64,000 nucleotides of DNA. Source: Vallicoccus soli. Lineage in GTDB: Bacteria > Actinomycetota > Actinomycetes > Motilibacterales > Motilibacteraceae. The stretch lies in the NCBI RefSeq assembly GCF_003594885.1, contig NZ_QZEZ01000001.1, positions 620,001 through 684,000 on the forward strand, in the 5' to 3' direction. Positions 9,114 through 18,085 of this stretch are shown one piece after another; within the stretch, counting starts at the first letter, position 1, and each line of letters begins with the position of its first letter. A program made the translations under genes and the position numbers. Below the pieces are notes generated by a model. It did not search any database. It was not told the DNA's origin and saw nothing but the letters and a program-made list of their open reading frames with translations.

Positions 9114-9176
9114 GGGGTTCTCCGTCGTCCTCGGTCGGTCTGGTGGTCGTGGCCCGGTCGTGCCGGGGAAACGGCC

Positions 9177-9205
9177 AGTCTAACGAGAGGTCGTGCCGGG
9201 GGTCA
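9177..9205 (-). promoter_or_regulatory. Predicted greA promoter
   Basis: Read on the minus strand, TGACCC (9205-9200), a 17-base spacer and TAGACT (9182-9177) fit a housekeeping sigma promoter for greA. The -35 box overlaps the stop codon of the upstream DUF4307 gene. Confidence 0.55.
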
Positions 9206-9616
9206 CTCCTCGCGGCAGTCGCCGACCTCGGCGGTGACCGGCGGGGCGCTGGCCTCGACCAGGACGGGCACCGTCGTGCGCCCGCCGGCCTCGGGGCCCA
9301 CGACGAGCTCCTCGGCCCCGACGACGCTCGCGCCCGCGTCCCGCACCACGACGCGGCAGACCACGGTCGCCCCCTCGTCCTTGAGCACCCGCACCTGCGC
9401 GCGCAGCGACGTCGGCGTCGGCAGGTCGAAGGCGACCACGTCGGCGCGCACCGGGCGGTCGGCCTGGTGCAGCCCGATCCAGGCCACGAGGGCCACGCCC
9501 GCGGCGAGGAGCAGCGCGAGGCCGGCGCGCACCCGGGCGCGGTGGCGGGGGCCGGTGCGGTCGCCGTAGCGGTCCGCGGGGCGAGGGGTCGCAGGTCCGT
9601 CGGGCACGCCTGCCAT
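9203..9616 (-). CDS. DUF4307 single-pass membrane protein
   Basis: Small protein of 137 residues with a basic proline-rich cytoplasmic N-terminus, one transmembrane helix at about 30-50 ([17 protein letters not shown]) and an exposed beta-rich domain ending in CREE. The extracytoplasmic part carries two cysteines. It matches DUF4307 (Rv1081c type), a conserved actinobacterial family of unknown function that accompanies greA and mca. The ATG start is preceded by GGGGGAGAGG. It is divergent from mca across 78 bases. Confidence 0.85.
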   Translation of the reverse strand: MAGVPDGPATPRPADRYGDRTGPRHRARVRAGLALLLAAGVALVAWIGLHQADRPVRADVVAFDLPTPTSLRAQVRVLKDEGATVVCRVVVRDAGASVVGAEELVVGPEAGGRTTVPVLVEASAPPVTAEVGDCREE

Positions 9617-9694
9617 CCTCTCCCCCGAGGGACCGCCCGTCGCGGCGCGGTCCGGGGGCCCGCGAGGGACGAGCGGCAGCAGGGAGGTCAGCAG

Positions 9695-10567
9695 GTGAGC
9701 GAGCGGCTCCGGTTGATGGCGGTGCACGCCCACCCCGACGACGAGTCGAGCAAGGGCGCGGCCACGATGGCGCGCTACGTCGACGAGGGGGTGGACGTCC
9801 TCGTGGCCACGTGCACCGGCGGCGAGCGGGGGTCGGTGCTCAACCCGCGGCTGCAGGACGACCCCAACGTGCTGGCGAACCTGCCCGACATCCGGCGCCG
9901 GGAGATGGACACCGCGCGGGAGATCCTCGGCGTGCGCCAGGCCTGGCTCGGGTTCGTCGACTCCGGGCTGCCCGAGGGCGACCCGCTGCCGCCGCTGCCC
10001 GAGGGCTGCTTCGCCCTGGTGCCGCTGGAGGAGGCGACGGCCCCGCTCGTGCGCCTCGTGCGCGAGTTCCGCCCGCACGTCATGACGACGTACGACGAGA
10101 ACGGCGGCTACCCGCACCCCGACCACATCAAGTGCCACCAGGTCGCCGCGGCGGCGTTCGACGCGGCGGGCGACCCCGAGCGCTACCCCGGGCTCGGCGA
10201 GCCGTGGCAGCCGCTGAAGCTCTACTACAACCAGACGTTCTCCCGGGCCCGCACCCTCGCCCTGCACGAGGGCATGCTCGCCGAGGGCATGGAGTCGCCC
10301 TGGGGCGAGATGCTCGAGCGCTGGAAGGACCGCGAGGACCGGGCCACCACGACGCACGTGCCGTGCGCGGACTACTTCTCGGTGCGCGACCGCGCCCTGC
10401 TGGCCCACGCCACGCAGGTCGACCCCGACGGGTTCTGGTTCGCCTGCCCGCTCGAGCTGCAGCGCCGCCTCTGGCCGACCGAGGACTTCGAGCTGGCCCG
10501 CTCGCTCGTCCCGGTCGAGCTGCCCGAGGACGACCTCTTCGCGGGGGTGCGCGAGCGCCTCGCCTGA
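9695..10567 (+). CDS. mca: Mycothiol S-conjugate amidase Mca
   Basis: Zinc amidase of 290 residues that hydrolyses mycothiol S-conjugates so the mercapturic acid can be exported and the GlcN-Ins moiety recycled. The zinc ligands are visible as AHPDDE (H13, D16) and HPDH (H144). Length and C-terminal sequence ([17 protein letters not shown]) fit Mca better than the deacetylase MshB. The GTG start follows AGGGAGG at 9681-9687. Its presence shows that the host makes mycothiol and is an actinobacterium. A small conserved membrane-protein gene follows, as in Rv1082-Rv1083. Confidence 0.96.
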   Translation: MSERLRLMAVHAHPDDESSKGAATMARYVDEGVDVLVATCTGGERGSVLNPRLQDDPNVLANLPDIRRREMDTAREILGVRQAWLGFVDSGLPEGDPLPPLPEGCFALVPLEEATAPLVRLVREFRPHVMTTYDENGGYPHPDHIKCHQVAAAAFDAAGDPERYPGLGEPWQPLKLYYNQTFSRARTLALHEGMLAEGMESPWGEMLERWKDREDRATTTHVPCADYFSVRDRALLAHATQVDPDGFWFACPLELQRRLWPTEDFELARSLVPVELPEDDLFAGVRERLA

Positions 10568-10641
10568 GGTGGGCCGGCTCACCCCGCGCCCGGCGGGCGG
10601 GGCCGGCCCGGGCTGCCACACTGGGAGCAGGAGGTCCCCCC

Positions 10642-11019
10642 GTGCTGCTCGCCGTCCCCACGCCCGCCACCACCCCCACCCCGGCCGTCGACGAGTACGA
10701 CGTCACGCCGGGCCTGCTGGGCTTCCTCGTGATCGTCGCCGTCGGCCTCGCCCTGTGGGTGCTGCTGCGCTCGATGAGCCGGCACCTCGGCCGCATCGAC
10801 GTACCCCACGACGAGCGCCCGCGCGCCCGTCGCGGGCTGGCCTCGCGGGCGTACGCGCCGGTCGTCGCGGACCGCGGCGTCGCGCCCGTGCGGTACGACC
10901 GGGCGCCGGACGCCGCCGACGGCGGCCCCGGCCGCGGTGCCGGCGACGACCCGGCCGGGCCGGCCGGGTCCCTGCCGGACCCCGGCGCCGCCGACGGCGG
11001 CGGGCGCCGCGGCGCCTGA
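10642..11019 (+). CDS. Small single-pass membrane protein, Rv1083-like
   Basis: Protein of 125 residues with one hydrophobic segment at about 26-46 (GLLGFLVIVAVGLALWVLL), followed by a conserved-looking basic patch (SMSRHLGRIDVP) and a disordered Gly/Asp/Ala tail. GTG is preceded by AGGAGG at a good distance. Position after mca and the overall design match the unnamed Rv1083 family; function unknown. In mycobacteria the next gene is the DUF255 protein, whereas here that gene lies about 29.7 kb downstream. Confidence 0.8.
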   Translation: MLLAVPTPATTPTPAVDEYDVTPGLLGFLVIVAVGLALWVLLRSMSRHLGRIDVPHDERPRARRGLASRAYAPVVADRGVAPVRYDRAPDAADGGPGRGAGDDPAGPAGSLPDPGAADGGGRRGA

Positions 11020-11094
11020 CCCGAGGGCCCCGCGGCACCGCAGGACGGTGGCCTGCGCGCGCGTCCCGCGGCCGTGTCCGGGTAGCACGGGCGC

Positions 11095-11883
11095 GTGCAC
11101 CGACCCGCCACCGCGACCCCCGACCCCGCCGACGCCGTGACGAGCGCCGTCACCGGGGCGCTGACCGCCGCCGCGTCCGCCGGGCTGGGCGCCGCCTTCC
11201 GCGGCGTCGCGGCGCTGCGCGCGGCCAAGCCGCTGCACCCGTACGGCGTGCTGCTGCGCGCCACGGTGCGCCGCACCGCCGGCGGCCGCTGGGGGGCGCC
11301 CTGGCTGGACGAGGCGGGGGAGGACCGCGGTGCCGTGCGCGTCTCGCGCTCGGCCGGCCTGCCCCACCCGCTGCCCGACGTCCTCGGGCTGGCCCTGCGC
11401 GTCCCGGGCCCGGACGGGCCCGCCGACCTGCTCCTCGCCTCGTGCCTGGCGGCGGGGGTCCCGGGCCGCTTCGTCTTCGCGCCCCGCCTGGACGTCGCCG
11501 CCCGGTGCAGCTCGGTCATGACCTACCGCACCGCGACGGGCCGCGAGGTAGTCCTGGGCGTCGCGCCGCCCGCCGGCGGCCGGCGGGTCCCGATGGACCT
11601 GGCGACCCTCCCCGAGCGGCTCGCCGCCGACCCGCTGCTGCTCGACCTGGTCGTCGCGACGCCGGCGGGGCCGTGGCAGCCGTACGGCACCCTCGAGGTC
11701 GCCGGCGCGGCGGCCGACGAGCCGGACCCGGCGCTGGCGTACGAGCCGGTGCGCCACCCGCTGCCCGGCCTGCGGATGGCGGGCCCGCTGGCCCGGGTGC
11801 GCTCGGACGCCTACACCCAGGCCCGGCGGGGTCGCGGTGCCGACGAGGCGGACCTGGACCGCGAGGTCCCGGTCCGCCCCTGA
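11095..11883 (+). CDS. Catalase-fold-like protein of unknown function
   Basis: Protein of 262 residues. The central run VRVSRSAGLPHPLPDVLGLA followed by LRVPGPDGPADLLLAS parallels the catalase superfamily pattern R-x-S...D..G.A.+....G..DL, so I infer a catalase-like beta-barrel. The catalytic His-Asn pair of real catalases is not evident and the protein is half the usual length. Related actinobacterial proteins carry vague labels such as phosphodiesterase. The GTG start has no strong ribosome site. It converges on the alcohol dehydrogenase gene. A non-enzymatic or lipid-binding role is equally possible. Confidence 0.6.
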   Translation: MHRPATATPDPADAVTSAVTGALTAAASAGLGAAFRGVAALRAAKPLHPYGVLLRATVRRTAGGRWGAPWLDEAGEDRGAVRVSRSAGLPHPLPDVLGLALRVPGPDGPADLLLASCLAAGVPGRFVFAPRLDVAARCSSVMTYRTATGREVVLGVAPPAGGRRVPMDLATLPERLAADPLLLDLVVATPAGPWQPYGTLEVAGAAADEPDPALAYEPVRHPLPGLRMAGPLARVRSDAYTQARRGRGADEADLDREVPVRP

Positions 11884-11902
11884 CCGCGCCGGTCCACCGG
11901 CC

Positions 11903-11933
11903 CCCGGCAGCCGCCCTCAGCGGCGGCGCCGGG
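11903..11933. terminator. Hairpin between convergent genes
   Basis: CCCCCGGC and GCCGC pair with GCGGC and GCGCCGGG around a CCTCA loop, with a one-base asymmetry. It lies just after the forward stop and at the end of the dehydrogenase gene. Confidence 0.45.
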
Positions 11934-11939
11934 CTCCGC

Positions 11940-13109
11940 TCACGGGACGACGACCGAGCGCACGCAGCCGTCCTCCTTGTCCTTGAACATGGCGTAGCCG
12001 CGCGGCGCGTCCTCCAGGCCCACCGTGTGGGTCTCGAGGTGCTCGGTGGTGACCTCGCCGGCGGCCATGCGCTCGAGGATCCGCGGGATGTAGCGGTGCC
12101 CGTGCATCTGCGCCCCGCGCACCGTCAGGCCCTTGTTGACCACGGCGCCGAGGGGGAACTTGTCGACGACCTCGGCGAAGACGCCGAGCACGAAGACGCT
12201 GCCGCCCTTGCGGCAGTTGTGCACCGCCTCGCGCACCGCGGTGGGCCGGTCGGTCTGCAGCCGCAGCTGCTGCTTCACCTGGTCGTACGCGCCCGCGACG
12301 CCCTCGCCGTGCGCCTCCATGCCGACCGCCTCGATGCACACGTCGGGCCCGCGCCCGCCGGTCATCTCGCGCAGCTCGCCACCGACGTCGGTCGCCGAGT
12401 AGTCGAGGACCTCGGCCCCGATGACGTCCTCCGCCTGCGCCAGCCGCTCGGGGATGCGGTCGATGACGACGACCCGGTCCGCGCCGAGCAGCTGCGCCCC
12501 GCGGGCCGCCATCTGCCCCACGGCGCCGGCGCCCCACACCGCGACGACCTTGCCGGGGCCGGCCTCGCCGAGGTGCGCGCCCATGAAGCCGGTCGGCACG
12601 GAGTCCGAGGCGAAGAGCGCGCGCTGGTCGCTCACGCCCTCCGGGACGCTGAAGGCGCCGTAGTCCGCGTACGGCACGCGGACGTACTCCGCCATGCTGC
12701 CGGAGTAGCCGCCCATGACGTGCGAGTAGCCGAAGCACCCCCCGGGCGCGAAGCCCCAGAGGTTCTCCGGGATGGCCGGGTTGGGGTTGCCGTTGTCGCA
12801 GGCCGACCACAGGTCGTTGCGGCAGTACCAGCAGCGCCCGCAGGCGATGAAGGAGCACACGACGACGCGGTCGCCGACGCGGTGGCGGGTCACCGCCCTG
12901 CCGACCTCCACGACCTCGCCGACGAACTCGTGCCCGAGCACGTCCCCCTTCTTCATGAAGGGGATGTAGCCGCCCACGAGGTGCAGGTCCGAGCCGCAGG
13001 TCGTCGTGCGGGTCACCCGGAGCACGACGTCCTGGTCGTTCTGCACGTGCGGGTCGGGGACGTCCTCGACCGACAGCTCGTTCACGCCCTGCCAGGTCAG
13101 TGCCCTCAC
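11940..13109 (-). CDS. Zinc-dependent alcohol/aldehyde dehydrogenase
   Basis: Medium-chain dehydrogenase of 389 residues. The catalytic zinc ligands are C38 and H60-E61 (GHEF). The structural zinc site has four cysteines, C90, C93, C96 and C104. The NAD-binding glycine motif is GAGAVG. Residues after about 280 contain the longer C-terminal form seen in glutathione-independent formaldehyde dehydrogenase-like enzymes. The natural substrate is unknown. The GTG start overlaps the stop of the small upstream gene as GTGA, so the two are co-translated. A mycothiol-dependent formaldehyde role is tempting beside mca but is not shown by the sequence. Confidence 0.88.
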   Translation of the reverse strand: MRALTWQGVNELSVEDVPDPHVQNDQDVVLRVTRTTTCGSDLHLVGGYIPFMKKGDVLGHEFVGEVVEVGRAVTRHRVGDRVVVCSFIACGRCWYCRNDLWSACDNGNPNPAIPENLWGFAPGGCFGYSHVMGGYSGSMAEYVRVPYADYGAFSVPEGVSDQRALFASDSVPTGFMGAHLGEAGPGKVVAVWGAGAVGQMAARGAQLLGADRVVVIDRIPERLAQAEDVIGAEVLDYSATDVGGELREMTGGRGPDVCIEAVGMEAHGEGVAGAYDQVKQQLRLQTDRPTAVREAVHNCRKGGSVFVLGVFAEVVDKFPLGAVVNKGLTVRGAQMHGHRYIPRILERMAAGEVTTEHLETHTVGLEDAPRGYAMFKDKEDGCVRSVVVP

Positions 13110-13624
13110 AGCCGCCCCTCGTCCCGTCCGTGCCCGGTGGCCCACTGCAGCTGCAGGTTGGCCGGCGTGGTCTCCGTCGACGCCGTGCTGTCCGGCTGCA
13201 GCACCTCGCCGGTCTCCAGCAGCAGCTTGCTCTCGCGCAGGGCGCGCCGGACGTCCTGCCGGGGGTCCTGGCCCGTGAGCCGCGCGGCGGCCCCGGACAC
13301 CCCCGACGGCTCCCCGTCGCGCAGGCGCACGTGCACCTCGGTGCCGCGGTCGCCCGGCGCGTCGACGAGGCGCACCTCCAGCGCGTCGCCCAGCTCGGCG
13401 AGCGGGGCCGGCAGCCCCCGCTCGAGCTCGCTGCGGGGCACCTGCACCGTCACCGCCCGCCAGCGCCCCGGTGCCTCGTCGTCGTCGCGGCTGAGCGCGC
13501 GGGCCGCGAGCGCACCGGCGGCCGCCGCGGCGACCCCCACCGCCCCGGCCACGGCCGCTGCGTGCCCCGACCCCTCGTCCTGGCCCCCGGCGGCGTGCGC
13601 GCCGGCGCCCTGCTCGTCCTGCAC
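13106..13624 (-). CDS. Membrane-anchored SRPBCC-like protein coupled to the dehydrogenase
   Basis: Protein of 172 residues with a polar Gly/Ala N-terminus, one hydrophobic segment at about 26-47, then a soluble domain. That domain contains RAVTVQVPRSEL and a PLAELGDALEVRL-type strand-helix-strand pattern like the SRPBCC/cyclase-like proteins often encoded beside zinc dehydrogenases in actinobacteria. The assignment is by resemblance only. The GTG start follows GGAGG; no better start exists upstream because the frame runs into the hairpin repeats. It would tether a small ligand-binding domain at the membrane next to its coupled dehydrogenase. Confidence 0.6.
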   Translation of the reverse strand: MQDEQGAGAHAAGGQDEGSGHAAAVAGAVGVAAAAAGALAARALSRDDDEAPGRWRAVTVQVPRSELERGLPAPLAELGDALEVRLVDAPGDRGTEVHVRLRDGEPSGVSGAAARLTGQDPRQDVRRALRESKLLLETGEVLQPDSTASTETTPANLQLQWATGHGRDEGRL

Positions 13625-13775
13625 GTGGACCTCCTGTCGCCGTCCGCCCCCGCTGCCCGCCCCGCCCCGGCGGAAACGGGGGCGCCCGGCCCGGGGTGCT
13701 GCCCGCGTGCGACGCGGCCCAGGCGCCGCCGCCCCTGGCGCGCCATCCCCGCGGGAGCACGGCGGAGGGATGGCC
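13625..13775. other. Non-coding GC-rich stretch before the hairpin repeats
   Basis: Together with the repeats this makes a gap of 318 bases. Apart from the ribosome-binding site of the reverse gene I see no promoter box or structured element here. The last dozen bases (GGAGGGATGGCC) resemble the tail of a repeat unit. Confidence 0.5.
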
Positions 13776-13937
13776 GCCACGTGCGCATGATCAGGGCGGG
13801 ACCTCCTGCGGCGATCATGCGGAGAGGGTCGCCACGTGCGCATGGTCGCGGCGGGACCTCCTGCGGCGATCATGCGGGGATGGTCGCCACGTGCGCGTGG
13901 TCGCGGCGGAGATCCCGCGGCGATCGTGCGCGGGGGG
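13776..13937. repeat. Three tandem 55-base palindromic units
   Basis: Three copies of a 55-base unit (starts 13776, 13831, 13886; the third is one base shorter) each begin GCCACGTG and contain a 9-bp outer stem around an inner 4-5 bp stem. Outer arms are CGCATGATC/GATCATGCG in unit 1, CGCATGGTC/GATCATGCG in unit 2 and CGCGTGGTC/GATCGTGCG in unit 3. The inner hairpin is GCGGG-ACCT-CCTGC in units 1-2 and GCGG-AGATC-CCGC in unit 3. The block lies downstream of the FtsH gene and upstream of the SRPBCC-like gene. It resembles REP-type intergenic palindromes; a transcribed structured RNA is possible. Confidence 0.85.
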
Positions 13938-13942
13938 TGCCG

Positions 13943-15859
13943 TCAGCGGCCGGGGACGTTGACCGCCTCGACGCCGTGGGCGCGGGCGAGGGCGGCGACG
14001 GCGGCGTGCTCGACGTCCTCCTCGAGCAGCAGGAGCTCGGCGAGGGCGTCGAGGAGGGCGCGGTGCTCGCGCAGGAGGGTGCGGGCGCGCTCGAGCGCGT
14101 CGACGAGGAGCTCCTCGACGCGGGCGCGGACGGCGTCGGTCGGGGGGCCGTCGTGGACGGCGAGGGTGCCGGCGAGGCCGTACCGGGCGACGAGGGAGGT
14201 CGCGAGCGACGTGGCGCTCTCGAGGTCGTTGTGCGCGCCGGTGGTCGGGTCGCCGTCGAGCAGCAGCTCCTCGGCGGCGCGCCCGCCGAGCGCCACGGCG
14301 AGCTGGGCGTGCGCGGCGCTGCGGGCGAGGAAGGCGTCGTCGGAGCCGGCCATCCAGGTCACGCCGCCGGCGTGCCCGCGGGGGACGATCGACACCTGCA
14401 CGGGCGGGTGGGCGCCGGGCAGCAGGAGCGCGCAGAGCGTGTGCCCCGCCTCGTGCCACGCCGTCACCGCGCGGTCCCGCTCGCTGACCAGCGCGTGCCG
14501 GCTGGCCTTGCCGAGGGCGACCGTGGCGAGGGCCGTCGCCACGTGGTCGCCGTCGACGCGGGCGGCGCCCGTGCGGACGGCCTCCAGGGCCGCCTCGTTG
14601 AGCAGCTGCTCGAGCTGCGCGCCGCTCATGCCGGGGGTGCGGCGCGAGAGCAGGGCCCAGTCGACGTCGTCGGCGACGACCTTGCCGGCGGCGTAGTGCC
14701 GCAGCAGCCCCTCGCGGGCCCGCCGGTCGGGCAGCCCGACGGCGACCGTGCGGTCGAACCGCCCCGGGCGGGTGAGCGCGGGGTCGAGCATCTCGGGGCG
14801 GTTCGTGGCGCCGATGACCACGAGGTGGCCGCGCTCGCCGAAGCCGTCGAGCTCGACGAGGAGCTGGTTGAGGGTGCGCTCCGCCTCGCCGTCGGCGCCG
14901 CTGCCGCCGCCCTCGGTGCGCCGGCGCCCCACGGCGTCGATCTCGTCGAGGAACACGATCGCGGCCGGGTGCTTGCGGGCCTGGGCGAAGAGCTCGCGGA
15001 CGCGGGCGGCGCCCTTGCCGGCGAAGACCTCCACGAACTCCGAGCCGGAGACGATGAACACCGGCACGCCGGCCTCGCCGGCCAGGGCGCGCGCGAGCAG
15101 CGTCTTGCCGGTGCCGGGCGGGCCGCTGAACAGCAGGCCCCGCGGCATGCGCGCGCCGAGGGCGGCGAACGCGCCGGGGTCGTGCAGGAAGGTCACGACC
15201 TCGCGGAGCTCGGCGACGGTCTCCTCGGCGCCGATGACGTCGTCGAAGCGGGTCGTGGGGACCTCGGCGGGCAACCGCTTGCCGCCGCTGAGGCCGAGGG
15301 CGCCGCCCTGGCGGCGCAGCACGACGACGAGGACGGCGAGCAGGAGCAGCACCGGCAGCAGGGGGAGCAGGACGTCGGTCGGCGACAGCCCCGCGGGCTC
15401 GACCTCGACGGGGACCCGGGCGTCGAGCAGGCGGTCGAGCACCTCCTCCGCACCGGCCCGGGGGACCGCGGACACGACCTGCGCCCCGTCCGGTGCCGTG
15501 ACGACGAGGCGGCCGGGGCCTTCCTCGTACGAGACCTCCTCCGCGGCGGTGGCCGCCCGCAGCGCGGCGTCGAGGGGCACCTCGCGCGGGTGCGGCCCGT
15601 CCGCCACGAGCGCGCTGCCGCCCAGCCAGGCGGCCAGCAGCAGCGCGGCCAGCAGGGCGACGAGCGGGCGCTCGTGGCGGCGGGCCCGCTCCCGGAGCCG
15701 CTCGCGCCGCGGCCTCCGGTCGAGGGGGCTGCTCCCGGCCGGCCCGGTCGGGCCGGCCCCGGCCGCCCCGGTCGTGCCGGCCCGGGCCGCGCCGGTCGTG
15801 CCGTCCCCGGTCGCCCCGGCCGTGCCGGTGCGACCCGTCGTCCCCGTCGTCCCCGCCAT
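13943..15859 (-). CDS. ftsH: FtsH-family membrane AAA+ zinc protease, probable paralogue
   Basis: Membrane-bound ATP-dependent protease of 638 residues. TM1 lies at about 65-87, a periplasmic segment follows, and TM2 at about 160-181. The AAA+ domain has Walker A GPPGTGKT (246-253), Walker B IVFLDEID and an SRH with TRPGRFDR. The M41 peptidase has HEAGH at 469-473 and the third zinc ligand in NDLESA. It degrades unstable or misassembled membrane proteins. The first ~45 residues are a Gly/Thr/Ala repeat (GTTG, GAAG, GPTGPAG) absent from ordinary FtsH. No folK/folB/hpt neighbours, the usual actinobacterial ftsH context, are present, so a second FtsH copy is inferred. Confidence 0.9.
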   Translation of the reverse strand: MAGTTGTTGRTGTAGATGDGTTGAARAGTTGAAGAGPTGPAGSSPLDRRPRRERLRERARRHERPLVALLAALLLAAWLGGSALVADGPHPREVPLDAALRAATAAEEVSYEEGPGRLVVTAPDGAQVVSAVPRAGAEEVLDRLLDARVPVEVEPAGLSPTDVLLPLLPVLLLLAVLVVVLRRQGGALGLSGGKRLPAEVPTTRFDDVIGAEETVAELREVVTFLHDPGAFAALGARMPRGLLFSGPPGTGKTLLARALAGEAGVPVFIVSGSEFVEVFAGKGAARVRELFAQARKHPAAIVFLDEIDAVGRRRTEGGGSGADGEAERTLNQLLVELDGFGERGHLVVIGATNRPEMLDPALTRPGRFDRTVAVGLPDRRAREGLLRHYAAGKVVADDVDWALLSRRTPGMSGAQLEQLLNEAALEAVRTGAARVDGDHVATALATVALGKASRHALVSERDRAVTAWHEAGHTLCALLLPGAHPPVQVSIVPRGHAGGVTWMAGSDDAFLARSAAHAQLAVALGGRAAEELLLDGDPTTGAHNDLESATSLATSLVARYGLAGTLAVHDGPPTDAVRARVEELLVDALERARTLLREHRALLDALAELLLLEEDVEHAAVAALARAHGVEAVNVPGR

Positions 15860-16109
15860 GGACCCGTCCCGCCTGCCGGTGCGCCCCCGGCGCCGCTGCG
15901 CGCTCTCCCGCGCTCCTCGGCGGTCCCGGCCCCGGCCTTGAGCGGGAGCGCTGCACCGGCCGGGTGACGGCGCTGGCCCGTACGGGTGCCCGTGGCGCCG
16001 AGGCGCTCGCCGCGGGGGCCGTGCGGCCGACAGGGACGTGCCGGGTCCCGCGACGAGCGGTGACCGGGACGCCCGGCGCCCGGGCGCACCACCAGCAGGA
16101 GGAGGACCC

Positions 16110-18026
16110 GTGCCCGTCACCCGTCGTGCCGCCCACCGCCCGCGGGCCGCTCTCGCGGCGGTGCTGGCCGCGGCGCTGCTCGGCGGCGCGACCGCCCCGG
16201 CCGCGGCCTCGACGGACGGTGCGGCGGCGACCGCCGCGCTGGCGGGCCTGCTGCCGGCCGACGTCCTGGCCGACCTCGGCGCCGGCGAGCGGCGGGCCGC
16301 CGCGGCGGCGCTGCCCGGCCCCGGCGAGCGCGCCGGGCAGGTCGCCCTCGCGGTCGGGGACGGCGACCGGCTGCGGATCAGCACGGTCCCCTCGGCGCCG
16401 CCGGACGCCGCCGGGCTCGCCGCCCTGCTCGGGGCGCAGCCCTCGGTCGAGGCGGCGGCGCCGGTGGGGAGGGTCCGGGCCCACGAGGACCCGCTGCGGG
16501 GCTACCAGTGGCCGCTGGACCGGCTGGCCGCCGAGGACCTCCGCGCGGACGTCGCGGCCACGGGGACCGGCTGGGACGCGCTGCCCGTCGTCGCCGTCGT
16601 GGACACCGGGGTCGACGCCACGCACCCGGACCTGGCCGGGCGGACGGTGGCGGGGTACGACGCCGTGACGGGCACCGCGCTCGCCCCCGGCGCCGCGCGC
16701 GACCCCGACGGGCACGGCACCCACGTCGCGGGCATCCTCGGCGCCACCGTCGGCAACGGCGTCGGCGTCGAGGGCCTGCTCCCGCAGGCGCGGATCATGC
16801 CGGTGCGGGTGCTCGGAGAGGACGGCAGCGGTACCGACGCGGACGTCGCCGAGGGGGTCGTGTGGGCGGCCGAGCACGGTGCGCGCGTCGTCAACCTGTC
16901 CCTGGGCGGCGCCGGCGCGTCGTCGGTGCTCGCCGCCGCCGTGCGGCACGCCCACGCGCGCGGCGCGGTCGTGGTGGCGGCCTCCGGCAACGACGGCGAC
17001 GGCGCCAACGAGGTGCAGTACCCCTGCGCGAGCGCCGCCACGGTGCTCTGCGTCGGCGCGACCACGCCGGAGGACCGGCGCGCGGCGTTCTCCACCCACG
17101 GTCCCCAGGTCGACGTCGCCGCACCGGGCCAGGACATCGCCTCGACCTTCCCCGGCGACGGCTACGTGCTCATGGACGGCACCTCCATGGCGACCCCGTA
17201 CGCCGCCGCGACCGTGGCCCTCGCCGCCGCGGCGATGCCCTGGGCCGGGCCGGACGCGGTGCGCGCCCGGGTGGTGGGCACGGCCGAGGACCTCGGGCCG
17301 GCCGGGGTCGACACCGCCTTCGGCGCGGGCCTCGTGCGCCCCCGTGCCGCGGCGGTGCCGGTGCCCCTCGCACCCCCGCTGCCGGTCGGGACGGGGGCCA
17401 CGACGTACCCCGCGCCCGGGCGCGTGGTCCTCGCGTGGACCGCGCCGGCGCCGGCGGACGGGCGCGCCGCCGTGACCGGGTACGCCGTGCGGGTCGACGG
17501 CGGCGCCGCCCGCGCCCTGCCGGCGACGGCCGCCTCGGTCGTGCTCGCGGGGCTCGCGCCCGGCTCGGCGCACACCGTCTCGGTGGAGGTGCGCTCGGCC
17601 GTCGGCGGCCCGGCGAGCAGCCGCCGGGTGGTGCTGCCCCGGCTGCTGCCCGGCGCCCTGGGCGCCGCGGCGCCCGCGTCGGTCGCCGTCGCCGGCGCGC
17701 GGGTGCGCGTGACCGGCCGCCTGACGACCCGCCCCACGACGGGCAGCAGCCCCGTCGCCGTCGCCGGCGCCGTCGTGGAGCTGTGGGCCGCCCGGGCCGG
17801 GCGCCCGGCGGCGCGGGTGGCGGCGGCCCGTACGGACGCCACCGGCCGGGTCGCGCTCGTCGCGCCCGTGACGGCCGCGGGGACCCTGCAGCTGCGCTCC
17901 CCTCTGGGCCGGACCGCGGGCGGCGCCTTCGTCGGGGCGGCCGCCTCGCCGGCCCTGCGCGTGGCGGTGCGCGCCCCCGCGGCGGTCCCGGGCGCGGCAG
18001 GGGCGCGCTGGGCCCCGCGCCGCTAG
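16110..18026 (+). CDS. Secreted subtilisin-family (S8) serine protease
   Basis: Exported protease of 638 residues. A signal peptide spans about 1-33 and an inhibitor-like propeptide region extends to about residue 125. The S8 catalytic domain follows with D165 ([13 protein letters not shown]), H202 (DGHGTHVAG), N294 (ASGND) and S359 (DGTSMATP). After the protease a fibronectin type III-like domain (about 395-505) and a further beta-rich segment follow; no LPxTG or membrane anchor is seen. GTG is preceded by AGGAGGAGG. It diverges from the FtsH gene over 250 bases that contain the palindrome CCCGTACGGG at 15977. It probably degrades extracellular protein. Confidence 0.93.
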   Translation: MPVTRRAAHRPRAALAAVLAAALLGGATAPAAASTDGAAATAALAGLLPADVLADLGAGERRAAAAALPGPGERAGQVALAVGDGDRLRISTVPSAPPDAAGLAALLGAQPSVEAAAPVGRVRAHEDPLRGYQWPLDRLAAEDLRADVAATGTGWDALPVVAVVDTGVDATHPDLAGRTVAGYDAVTGTALAPGAARDPDGHGTHVAGILGATVGNGVGVEGLLPQARIMPVRVLGEDGSGTDADVAEGVVWAAEHGARVVNLSLGGAGASSVLAAAVRHAHARGAVVVAASGNDGDGANEVQYPCASAATVLCVGATTPEDRRAAFSTHGPQVDVAAPGQDIASTFPGDGYVLMDGTSMATPYAAATVALAAAAMPWAGPDAVRARVVGTAEDLGPAGVDTAFGAGLVRPRAAAVPVPLAPPLPVGTGATTYPAPGRVVLAWTAPAPADGRAAVTGYAVRVDGGAARALPATAASVVLAGLAPGSAHTVSVEVRSAVGGPASSRRVVLPRLLPGALGAAAPASVAVAGARVRVTGRLTTRPTTGSSPVAVAGAVVELWAARAGRPAARVAAARTDATGRVALVAPVTAAGTLQLRSPLGRTAGGAFVGAAASPALRVAVRAPAAVPGAAGARWAPRR

Positions 18027-18085
18027 CGTGGCCCCGCACCGACCGTCGCGGGTGTGGGCCCGCCGTCCCCGGGGAGCAGGCGCGC

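Noticed and set aside
10569-13790. Open frame of more than 1000 codons on the plus strand
   Set aside because: It runs antisense to the zinc dehydrogenase and across intergenic repeats, and its translation is Arg/Pro/Ala low-complexity sequence typical of a shadow frame in very GC-rich DNA.
13776-13937. Possible CRISPR array
   Set aside because: The 55-base units abut directly with no unique spacers, each is internally palindromic, and no cas gene is in the window.
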